This document shows positions 6,121 through 14,300 of a stretch of DNA of 14,314 bases, piece after piece. The stretch is taken from positions 1 to 14,314 of the forward strand of contig CAYZMH010000083.1 in assembly GCA_964479445.1 (NCBI GenBank), written 5' to 3'. The translations under genes were made by a program, and so were the position numbers. The notes under the pieces were generated by a model. That model was not told the origin of the DNA. It searched no databases and saw nothing but the letters and a program-made list of their open reading frames with translations. Source of the stretch: CAYZMH01 sp964479445 (GTDB lineage: Bacteria; Bacteroidota; Bacteroidia; Bacteroidales; GCA-2748055). The stretch's first letter is position 1. Each line of letters opens with the position of its first letter.

Positions 6121-8964
6121 ATGGTAAAAGCAGTTTCAATACCGGTGAAGATGATCATACCGGCCATGATCGCACTGTTCATGGCAACCACTGCCGTTGC
6201 ACAACCCGGGGCGGAGGGTCAGGGAGCCATCGAACAGAGCATCAAAACGGTCTACCCGACCAAGGATTGGGTGATCTCCGGCTTCGTGGTGACCGACCCG
6301 CGGTTTGGCGCGAAAGCCGAGCCGGGTTTCGACAACAGCCAGGCTTTCCAGGCGGCTATTGATGCCGCGTATCAAAGCGGCGGCGGGGTCGTCTATATCC
6401 CGGAAGGCAACTACGAGTTCCACAGCACGCAAACTGCCACCACGAACGTGCGGGTGCGCCGGGGTACCGAGGAGACCAGGAAAGACTTCGACTACCAGTA
6501 TGTGCTTAAACTCCCCCCGGGGGTGCAGCTCCGCGGCGACTGGGCCGATCCGGAAGCAAATAACGGGAACGTGCTCGGAACCATCCTCGAGGTGCGCACG
6601 GGCAAAAATGCGCCCAACCATAACGGGACGGTCGAAAGCTGGTGGAACGACGCCCAGGCGGGAAACGCGCTGCGTACCACCTATACCAGCATCGCCGACC
6701 GGTTTATCGAGATGAACGAGGGAACCGGGGTGACCAACCTCTCCATCTGGTACCCCGAACAGGATATCGATGACATACAACCCTATCCGTGGACCATGTT
6801 CCAGACAGGCGGCGACTGTGCAACCATTGAAAACGTCACCCTGGTAAATGCATACAACGGGTTCTATTCCGCGCCAAGCGAATTGCACTACGTGCTGAAC
6901 AGCTACCTGACCGCCCTCAGCACCGGAATCGAAGTGCATGTGTGCACCGACATCGGAAGGGTGGAGAATACTAAAATTAACCCGAAATACTGGGCACAGT
7001 CCGGACTCCCGGGCGCCCCCTCGCTCGAAGAGGTGACCGGCTACACCAGGGCCAACGCCACGGGATTCAGAATGCACCGGTCCGACTGGGAATACATCTC
7101 CTACCTCCATGTATCCGGCTATAAGACAGGCATGTGGGTCGGCAGGGAACCCGGTTTCGCCAATTCCCCCAACGCGCAGCTGTACGGGATCCATATCGAC
7201 AACTGCGGAAACGGACTGTATATCCAGGATGTCAATCCATACGGACTGCTCATCTCCAACTCCGCGTTCGGAGCGGGAGAAGATGGGAATGCCGTCTATT
7301 TCTACGACGATTTCAAAACATCCGTTCAGTTCAACGGGGTGGATTTCACCGGACCCATCGTCAGCGATGGCAGCGACGGGGTGATCTCCTTCGAAAGCTG
7401 CACCTTTGATGAATACCGCGATTACGCCCTGCAGATAAACAACGGGAACGTCCTCCTTACCCAGTGCGCGTTTAATAAACCCGGCGGCCATATCTTCCTG
7501 GGCAGCGACATGCGCACGCTCAAATCGGTCAACTCGGGCTATAACCGCGACCTGGATATCAACAACACCAGCCAGTCCGCCCGGGTGGAGATCACCAACG
7601 GCGATGAATACCTGGTTGACCCGGTTCCGAAAAACATAAAAACAAACATTGAAGTACATCCCAGGCCGGCCTCCAACCAGGTCCTGAAAGCAGACCTTCC
7701 CGCGGCCACCGGGTTTAACAACGACCAGCCGGGTATAGATGTGTCGGCCCAATTGCAATCAGCGCTCAACCAGGTGGAGGCGATCGGCGGCGGGACCGTC
7801 TACCTGCCGGCCGGGCGCTACCTGCTGAACAAGCCGGTGAGCGTTCCTTCGGGCGTTGAGTTACGGGGCTCCTGGGACGTGCAGCACCATACCCAGAGCG
7901 GCGGCACGGCCCTGTTTACAAGGTACACCGGCGGCGCTGAAGGGGAGGAAGGTCCTTCGCTCATCCAGCTTGAGGCAAACGCGGGGATCCGGGGTCTCAC
8001 CATCGCGCAGGTGAATATCGCCACGGGTGCGTTCAGCACGAAGAATCCCCGGAAGACCCCTTTCCTCATCCAGGGACAGGGTCCGGGTGTATACGTCGTG
8101 AATGTGACCGTATCGGCCGGCGATAAAGGAATTGACCTCGCTTCCTACAACACCGGCGGACACTATGTCGATTATTTTGCCGGCGTACTCGCACGAGCAG
8201 GCATCTGGGTCGGCGGGGGTGCCGAAGGCGGATTTATCCGGAACATGCAGTTCAATCCGCATTACGGTTCACGCCTTCCGCGGGGCGGACAGGGATACCC
8301 CGACGTGCGGTTGATGCGGTTCGTGCAATCAAACTGCAGTGCGCTGAAGTTCGCCGATGTGAAGGATCAGACCATCTTCAACAACTTCGTATACGGATCG
8401 GTCTACGGGATCCATTTCCTGGAAGATGAGATAACCGGGAAGAATCCCTCGGAGATGACGGTCATAGGCCATGGATCAGACGGATGCACCTATTCCCTGT
8501 TTGTGGAGGATGCCGACAAAAACACCAGGATCGTCGCGATCAACTCCGAACTGGTCAATACACACATCCCGTCCGAGCCGGTCAGATCCTACGTCCTGAT
8601 GGGAGCCGAAGTGAATACCCCCAACGTGCACCCCGATGCGCAACTGGTGCTCTACAACAGCGCGTTCTGGGGAACGCCCACCGTGGCAGCCATCATCAAC
8701 AGCGGTACCGTACGCTTTCAGCAGGCAAATTTCCAGAAGTCGGGTGCCACGGGTATCGACAACCGGGGAGGAAAAGCCCACGTGTACACCTCGTATTTCT
8801 CCCGGCCATTGCCGGCGGAAATTCCCGAAATGGTCTATGCGAAGCTGCACGAAAACGGTATCTCCACGGAGTTAACCAACAACTATTTTATCTCCGGACC
8901 CAGGAAATACACCACGAAACCAGGCAAGATCTATGGATCTGATGTTGTTAGCAGTGAGAAGTAA
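6121..8964 (+). CDS. secreted protein of two tandem pectate-lyase-3-like beta-helix units
   Basis: This is a large exported right-handed beta-helix protein, probably polysaccharide-active. The start at 6121 is preferred: AGGGGGG lies about 9 bp upstream, and the product begins with a standard signal peptide (short basic region, hydrophobic stretch 'MIIPAMIALFMATTAVAQ', likely cleavage after A-V-A-Q). An in-frame ATG at 6052 would add 23 residues and an unusually long n-region; the numbering below uses that longer form (970 aa). Unit 1 (about 73-530) opens with 'GVVYIPEGNYEF' (112-123) and 'LPPGVQLRGDW' (154-164). Unit 2 (about 545-960) repeats this as 'GGTVYLPAGRYLL' (580-592) and 'VPSGVELRGSW' (598-608). 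These are hallmarks of PF12708 (Pectate_lyase_3), the fold shared by GH28-related, GH55 and epimerase-like proteins. The two-helix layout recalls GH55 beta-1,3-glucanases, but no catalytic residues could be assigned. No T9SS tail is present, so it is likely periplasmic. Confidence 0.85.
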   Translation: MVKAVSIPVKMIIPAMIALFMATTAVAQPGAEGQGAIEQSIKTVYPTKDWVISGFVVTDPRFGAKAEPGFDNSQAFQAAIDAAYQSGGGVVYIPEGNYEFHSTQTATTNVRVRRGTEETRKDFDYQYVLKLPPGVQLRGDWADPEANNGNVLGTILEVRTGKNAPNHNGTVESWWNDAQAGNALRTTYTSIADRFIEMNEGTGVTNLSIWYPEQDIDDIQPYPWTMFQTGGDCATIENVTLVNAYNGFYSAPSELHYVLNSYLTALSTGIEVHVCTDIGRVENTKINPKYWAQSGLPGAPSLEEVTGYTRANATGFRMHRSDWEYISYLHVSGYKTGMWVGREPGFANSPNAQLYGIHIDNCGNGLYIQDVNPYGLLISNSAFGAGEDGNAVYFYDDFKTSVQFNGVDFTGPIVSDGSDGVISFESCTFDEYRDYALQINNGNVLLTQCAFNKPGGHIFLGSDMRTLKSVNSGYNRDLDINNTSQSARVEITNGDEYLVDPVPKNIKTNIEVHPRPASNQVLKADLPAATGFNNDQPGIDVSAQLQSALNQVEAIGGGTVYLPAGRYLLNKPVSVPSGVELRGSWDVQHHTQSGGTALFTRYTGGAEGEEGPSLIQLEANAGIRGLTIAQVNIATGAFSTKNPRKTPFLIQGQGPGVYVVNVTVSAGDKGIDLASYNTGGHYVDYFAGVLARAGIWVGGGAEGGFIRNMQFNPHYGSRLPRGGQGYPDVRLMRFVQSNCSALKFADVKDQTIFNNFVYGSVYGIHFLEDEITGKNPSEMTVIGHGSDGCTYSLFVEDADKNTRIVAINSELVNTHIPSEPVRSYVLMGAEVNTPNVHPDAQLVLYNSAFWGTPTVAAIINSGTVRFQQANFQKSGATGIDNRGGKAHVYTSYFSRPLPAEIPEMVYAKLHENGISTELTNNYFISGPRKYTTKPGKIYGSDVVSSEK

Positions 8965-9017
8965 AGCTCCCGTTTTACCGGATCAAGGTTTCCCTGACCT
9001 GTGAGGGACGTGCTTCT

Positions 9018-9653
9018 CTAGGGTTGATCAGCTTGGATGAAAGCATCGCAGGATTGATCAATCTTCTTTTTCACCCGGTCCCAGGTAAGCGTTTTGTTTT
9101 TTATCATCTCTGGCCAGTCCGCTATGTCAACATCTTCAAAATATTGCATGCTTTTCAGCGCATGCATAGGATTTCGCATAGAATATTTCTTACTGTAGCA
9201 ATCCAGTAATTCTTTTACTGACATCATGTCAAGAAGAAAATAGACATCGATAAAATCTTTTACCCGGGTTCCATCAATTGAAATTGCATTGATTTTCATT
9301 GCTGCAATATCCTGTACAGACGATAATCTGATACCATCAGTTGTTTTTACCGGGTTTAGCAACGGATATTTATGGGCAAGTAAATCTATTTTGATGTCTC
9401 TGATCGTACCGCGGATCGTATTGTTCTCAATCATATCCATCTGGAAATGAAATTCAGTTTCCAGTTTTTGCAAGAGCCCTTCCACGTTGAAATCCTTCCG
9501 GGTAAACAAATCTATGTCGACAGATGTTCTGTGTCCCAGTTGTAATGCCAGTCCAGTGCCACCTACAAGAAAGAAATCCCTTAAAGATTCATTTTCCTGA
9601 AGCTGTTTGATGAGATCCAAAACTTCAGTAGCTACTGTGTTGGTGTGTAACAT
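9018..9653 (-). CDS. AbiEii-type nucleotidyltransferase (toxin-like)
   Basis: This 211-residue protein belongs to the AbiEii/MNT-like nucleotidyltransferase family (PF08843). Members act as toxins of type IV-like toxin-antitoxin or abortive-infection systems by transferring nucleotides to cellular targets such as tRNA. The catalytic core is clear: 'GGTGLALQLGHRTSVDIDLF' (31-50) supplies the G-G-[ST] motif and the paired aspartates D46 and D48. 'IKIDLLAHKY' (87-96) gives the third acidic residue, D90. 'VQDIAAMKINAISIDGTRVKD' (113-133, with 'FIDVYFLLD' after it) is the family's conserved helix. All key residues are intact. Its start lies inside the 3' end of the DUF6922-like gene (22-bp overlap, different frame), so translation is probably coupled. 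The usual AbiEi antitoxin is absent. The gene is more A+T-rich than the carbohydrate genes on both sides, which suggests transfer. Confidence 0.9.
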   Translation of the reverse strand: MLHTNTVATEVLDLIKQLQENESLRDFFLVGGTGLALQLGHRTSVDIDLFTRKDFNVEGLLQKLETEFHFQMDMIENNTIRGTIRDIKIDLLAHKYPLLNPVKTTDGIRLSSVQDIAAMKINAISIDGTRVKDFIDVYFLLDMMSVKELLDCYSKKYSMRNPMHALKSMQYFEDVDIADWPEMIKNKTLTWDRVKKKIDQSCDAFIQADQP

Positions 9654-9943
9654 TTAAAATCTGAAATAGGTATAGAATAATTCTTTGAAAGAAATACCTG
9701 GGTCTTTTTGTCTAATGTGCCGATTTGTACCACGGTTGATTTAATTTCTTCCCTGGAATAGACCGCCTGTATATCTCTGAATTCCTGGATATTGCCTCGT
9801 GAAAACACTCTCTCCATGATCAAACGCCGGTTTCTTTCCGGGTCGATTGCACCAGGTCTTACATCCCAGAAAAGAGATGTTCGCAATCGAATCAACTTCC
9901 CCCGGAAATGAATATCAATAGTTGTAGAATCAGCACTGTCCAT
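9632..9943 (-). CDS. DUF6922-like protein, putative antitoxin partner of AbiEii
   Basis: This 103-residue protein resembles DUF6922, a small family found immediately upstream of AbiEii-type nucleotidyltransferases. Recognisable elements are 'LFWDV' (24-28), 'ERNRRLIMERVFSRGNIQEF' (36-55), 'YSREEIKSTV' (62-71) and 'FLSKNYSIPISDFKCY' (about 84-99). The middle is largely helical and rich in arginine and glutamate, compatible with a DNA- or protein-binding helical bundle. The last 22 bp overlap the AbiEii start. By position it is the likely antitoxin or regulator of the pair, but no biochemical role is established for the family as far as I know, so this is inference. No signal peptide or membrane segment is seen. 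It has its own promoter-like sequence upstream and is separated from the minus-strand glycosidase gene by 152 bp. Confidence 0.75.
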   Translation of the reverse strand: MDSADSTTIDIHFRGKLIRLRTSLFWDVRPGAIDPERNRRLIMERVFSRGNIQEFRDIQAVYSREEIKSTVVQIGTLDKKTQVFLSKNYSIPISDFKCYTPTQ

Positions 9944-9961
9944 TAGGCCTTTGTCTTTCTA

Positions 9962-9992
9962 TAAAGATACGAAAAGACCAGCAGATCATCAA
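9962..9992 (-). promoter_or_regulatory. promoter-like sequence for the DUF6922-AbiEii pair
   Basis: On the minus strand, TATCTTTA (plus-strand 9962-9969) is one base from the Bacteroidota -7 box TAnnTTTG. A TTG (9990-9992) lies 20 bp upstream, in the usual -33 spacing. The -7 box ends 18 bp before the start codon at 9943, leaving a leader of roughly 10-15 nt. This supports independent expression of the pair rather than readthrough from the glycosidase gene. Confidence 0.4.
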
Positions 9993-10095
9993 GAAACAGG
10001 CCGGCGCGTATCAATGAAGCTGCCGTAGCGTGCTGTTTTGAATTTTTACAGTCCCGGAATTGGATTCCAGGATGGGATTGTTCAAATGAAGCTGC

Positions 10096-11262
10096 TTAAT
10101 TCATCAGAAATTCCTCCAGCCGGTCGAGGTACTCCTGTTGCGGGGGCAGGTGCCCGAATTCTTCCATATACCCTGAAACCCATTGTTTGCCTTCCCACAG
10201 GGCCTCGCGGTGCGTATCATAAAAGGGCCATGGATTGCCCCGGTCATCGATCAGCCAGAATCCCGTGTGCTGGTTCCCGTCCACTTCATTATTATACATC
10301 TCCCAGTACAACACAAACGGAGCCCCCCAGCTTATGGCGTTGAGCATGATCCTGCGGTTCACCCGTTCATGTTCATCCTTTGCATAGTCAAAGGCCCGGG
10401 CAGGTCTTCCATACTCCCCGATAAACACCCGCTTCCCCTCAATGCCCTCCTTTTCCGGCAGGTGCTGTTCGATATAATCCAGGATCCCGTGGAACTCCTC
10501 CCGGCTTTTCATCTGTCCGTCATACGCCGAATACGATACATAATCTACATCCGTGTGAGGCAACACGCGGTTGGTCAGGCGGTTTTTCCCTTCCATGGCA
10601 TCCACCACCCTGTTTACCTCCGCGTACTGGTACACCTCCACATCGCTTCCCGCTGTTCGTGCTTTCGCCTCCTCCAGGGCATGCTGCCGTGCCTGGTAGT
10701 ATTCGATCATCCCCCGGATGCTCGTCTCCGTGGGCTGATGATCCACATCGTACCCCGGCAGCAGGTACCAGTCCCCCTCCCAGTGCCCCAGGTAAAACTG
10801 CTTCCCCGTTCCCCGGAAGGCTTCCCGTAAATACACGGCCAGGTCACCGATGAGGGTGGAATCTTCCCTCCGCTCCCGTTCCGAATACCCGTCCCTCCAT
10901 TTACTGTGGGTACCCACCCAGAAGAAATAATAGCGGAAGGGCATTTCAAGTACCTTCCTGAACGACGGGTGATCCTTCACCAGGGAGACGGCATCCCCCT
11001 CGTGCTGCAACCCGTACTTGCGGGCATTCAGACTGATCTTCAGGATATTGCTCCCCATCTCCCGGATGGCGGTCGCAGTTTCGATCAACCCATCCCCGGG
11101 GGTGAAGCTGTATTTCGGATCAAAGGTCTGGGTACCGATCACGTAATTGTAGTTCTGAACCCCGGTACCGGGTGGTTCCGCTCCACACGTTTCTGGTCCG
11201 CATCCCGTAAAAAACGAGATAAAAAGGATTCCGGCGATCAGTGGTTTGGTAAATGAGATCAT
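10096..11262 (-). CDS. lipoprotein with predicted (beta/alpha)8 glycosidase fold
   Basis: This 388-residue predicted outer-membrane or periplasmic lipoprotein has a type II signal peptide with hydrophobic residues 8-17 and lipobox F-T-G-C (acylated C21). The mature part reads as a clan GH-A-like barrel: beta1 'YVIGTQTF' (40-47), beta2 'NILKISLN' (72-79), beta3 'YYFFWVGT' (111-118), beta4 'FYLGHWEGDW' (156-165), beta5 'VEVYQYAEVN' (208-217), beta6 'VDYVSYSAYD' (239-248), beta7 'RVFIGEYG' (278-285), beta8 'FVLYWEMYNNE' (316-326). E162 at the end of strand 4 and E283 at the end of strand 7 are natural candidates for acid/base and nucleophile (inference from clan layout). I cannot assign it to a numbered GH family. 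It lies 42 bp downstream of the T9SS phosphoesterase gene on the same strand, so the two are probably co-transcribed. Length is normal for a single-domain glycosidase. Confidence 0.7.
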   Translation of the reverse strand: MISFTKPLIAGILFISFFTGCGPETCGAEPPGTGVQNYNYVIGTQTFDPKYSFTPGDGLIETATAIREMGSNILKISLNARKYGLQHEGDAVSLVKDHPSFRKVLEMPFRYYFFWVGTHSKWRDGYSERERREDSTLIGDLAVYLREAFRGTGKQFYLGHWEGDWYLLPGYDVDHQPTETSIRGMIEYYQARQHALEEAKARTAGSDVEVYQYAEVNRVVDAMEGKNRLTNRVLPHTDVDYVSYSAYDGQMKSREEFHGILDYIEQHLPEKEGIEGKRVFIGEYGRPARAFDYAKDEHERVNRRIMLNAISWGAPFVLYWEMYNNEVDGNQHTGFWLIDDRGNPWPFYDTHREALWEGKQWVSGYMEEFGHLPPQQEYLDRLEEFLMN

Positions 11263-11304
11263 GGCAATACGCTTTTTAAGAGTGCCCGCACATTCGGGAT
11301 CCTT

Positions 11305-14300
11305 TTACTCCCGGATGATGAGCCGGGCGTTCCCTTTTTCAGCGCCTTCCTCGAGGATCGAAACGAGGTAGAGACCCGCGGTGAAGTCATCGATGGCAAT
11401 ATCAGCGGTCTCTCCCACCCCGTTGGCCGAATAGACCACGCGGCCGCGGGTGTCCCGCACCAGGAGGGTCAGATCACGGCCTTCATATCCGGTTTCCACG
11501 GTAATGTGGCCGCGGCTGGCCGGGTTGGGATAGATGGTTAACGCGGGGACTTCCCCTGCCGCCGCGATGTCCGTGAAATCCCCCGTGGTGACCTCTGCTT
11601 CGTTGCTGTAGGCGGTTTCAATGTCGAACTCATCCACGGCGCTCACCACGTAGTAATAGGTGGTGTTTTCATCCACGGTGGCATCCGCGTAGGCCGACTC
11701 CCCCCCGGGCGCATCGTTCAGCCTGCTGTACCCGCTCCCCGACTCCGTAGAGCGGTATACGTTATAACCGGCCAGGGTGGATCCGGTGACATCGTCCCAG
11801 TCCAGGTTGACCTCGTCTTCATCCACGGTGGCCGCCAGGTTTTCAGGCGCTGCGAGCAGTTCGTCCGGTATACCCGAAAACCGCAGGTGGTCGATGTAAA
11901 AAGTGACCGGTTTACTGACAAACTGGTAAAGGCGAAAAAAATTGATGGCGTTCAGATCGGGCTGCCCCATCTTGCTGGCCTCGCTGATCTTCAAATGCAG
12001 GTTATTCCATCCACTAGTGAGGCCCAGGTCATTCAACGACCAGTTGTACTCATCCGTATCAGGCCCCCCGGAACTGGTGATCTCAATTTGTCCGCCCCCG
12101 TTAAGCGCACTCACATCGGAGACATACAACCAGAGGTCCAGGTACCCCGAGCTCTCATTGGTGTAGCTTCGTACGGGCGGATTGAAATTTTTTTTAAACC
12201 AGTTTTGTTCGCTCCCTGTTGCACTGAGACTGGCATAGCCCTCCTTTTTCTCGATTTGATCCACCGACATGGAATTGCTCGAAGACCATCCCGTTCCCAC
12301 ATCGCACGGATCGAGCACGGTATAATCAATGCTCGATGCCGTGGTAAAACTCCATACCGTCCCTTCGGTGGTCCCGTTGCTGTTCACCGCATCCACGCGC
12401 CAGTAATAGGTTTTGCTGGTATCCATGTCACCCGGATTGTAATTCATGACGAGGCCCGTGCGTTCCACGTTCCCGGCGAATTCAGGCGGATTGGAAGTGC
12501 CGAAATAGATATCGCTGGAGAGGGAACCGGAACCTACCTCCCAGGTAATTCCGGTGGAGGTGGGCATATCCACATCGCCGTCCCCGGGAAAAAGGTTCAC
12601 AGCCACCTCCGGTACCTGTCCGGTCTCATCCTCCCCGTGGTAGGTGACGGTAAAATCACCCGGCAGATCCGTCTTTTCCAGTACCTGTCCTGCATTCAAC
12701 CCGGGTTTGATGTTGAACCTGTTTGCTCCTTCTATCTCCACCCCCGGCTGCAGGGGAACAAATGCCGCATTGGGGGTATAATCCGCTACCATCTCGAAAT
12801 GCGCGTTCACCTGGTCGGTGCCACTGCTGTTGATGCCCATGGAGACGTCATCGCTCCAAAGGTAGGGCTTCTCGTAGACAATCGTGAACATCCCCACGCG
12901 GCTTCCCCCGGATGCCACCTCGATATCCAGGTCATTCTGGATAGTGGACGCGGCGAGGTCGAATGCATGCACCTCCCCGTCGGGGATCGCACCGGCCACG
13001 GAGTGTGTCTCCCCGTTGATGGTCACCGCGAGATCGGCCGTCTGGCTGCCCGTGGCATCGGCCCGTTGAACCGACCATTCATCCAGGTAACAGGTTTTGC
13101 CATCCTGTTTCGATTCCCAGATGGTCTTGATGATCCACGCATCGGGATCGTCGGGCACGGTAAACGTCCCTTCATACCACTGCCAGGAGTCGGTCAGGTT
13201 GATATTCTCAATCACCGCCGTTTTATCCATCGCCACGTCGGTGAGGGTATCACCCAGCACCTTCACCGACACGTCCATGGCATTGTCCAGGGTTTCATCG
13301 GCTTTCATCCGCACGCGTATCTTGTATTCTTTATCCGGAACGGCCCATGGCGTGGTGGACCAGGGGATGTGGCCCCCTTCGTGCTCCACGTCATTATCCT
13401 TGTGCTTGGTTTCATAGGTGGTGGCGGCAGCAAAGACATCCACCCCGTTGAATTCCACGTACCCGGACTCCCCGGGGTAATAATAGGGCTTCTCGGCATC
13501 GGTGACCGATTTCTGGTTATTCTCATCCTCCTCGTAGCCGATCCACAGCGTGGAAGCCCCTTCGAAGGCGGGGGAATAGAAGCTGAACTCATTGTTCTGC
13601 CATACCAGCTCCCTTCCGCGGGTCCCGTTGCCAATGAGTTTCAGCCGGTAGTTCTCCGCCAGCATGCGGTTCTGCCAGGTAAACTTCTCCCCGTCCTGGG
13701 CGATGTGGGTGTTGGAAAACCATTCCATGCCGGTCGGACTGTACGTGGAGCTGATCGCATCATCCATCAGCGTTTTGGTGAATACCTTCGTGGAAGCGTC
13801 ATAATGCCTTACCCGGAGGGAGTTGTCCGTCATTTCGATCAGCATCATCTTATTCGGATCGCCATGGCGCATCATGGCGTTTTTAACGATATTCACATCG
13901 TGCCACACGGCATGGGACGGATCGCCGGAACTGGTATGTCCGTATGTATAGAGGGAGATCTGCGGATTGTTATCAAAAAAACCGGCCCACCAGGTATCGG
14001 TATCCTGGAAGTACTGGTACGTTCTCGACTGGGAACCGCTGGTACCGCACTTAAAGAGGGTGCGGTGGGTAAAGATCACCGTGGTTTTATCCTTATTCTC
14101 CGAGGTGATCTGTTCGAGCCACTCCTTCTGGGGCTCTTCCATCAGCCGGGTGTTCCCCAGGGCCGACTGGACAAAGAGGAAGAGGATGTTATCGTATTCG
14201 AAGGCGTAGAACGGATTCATGATGCCCAGTTCTTTGGCCGATACCGGCACAAAATAGGGATTGTCCGGGTTCCGCAGATACGAAGTGGCATCATGGTTCC

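Noticed and set aside
6136..7758. 540-codon open frame on the minus strand inside the beta-helix gene
   Set aside because: It is antisense to a convincing gene, has no recognisable domain, and is explained by the high G+C content and codon bias of the plus-strand gene.
8991..9008. TCCCT/AGGGA inverted repeat between the convergent beta-helix and AbiEii genes, considered as a terminator
   Set aside because: Five-base stem with an eight-base loop and no T-tract; too weak to call.
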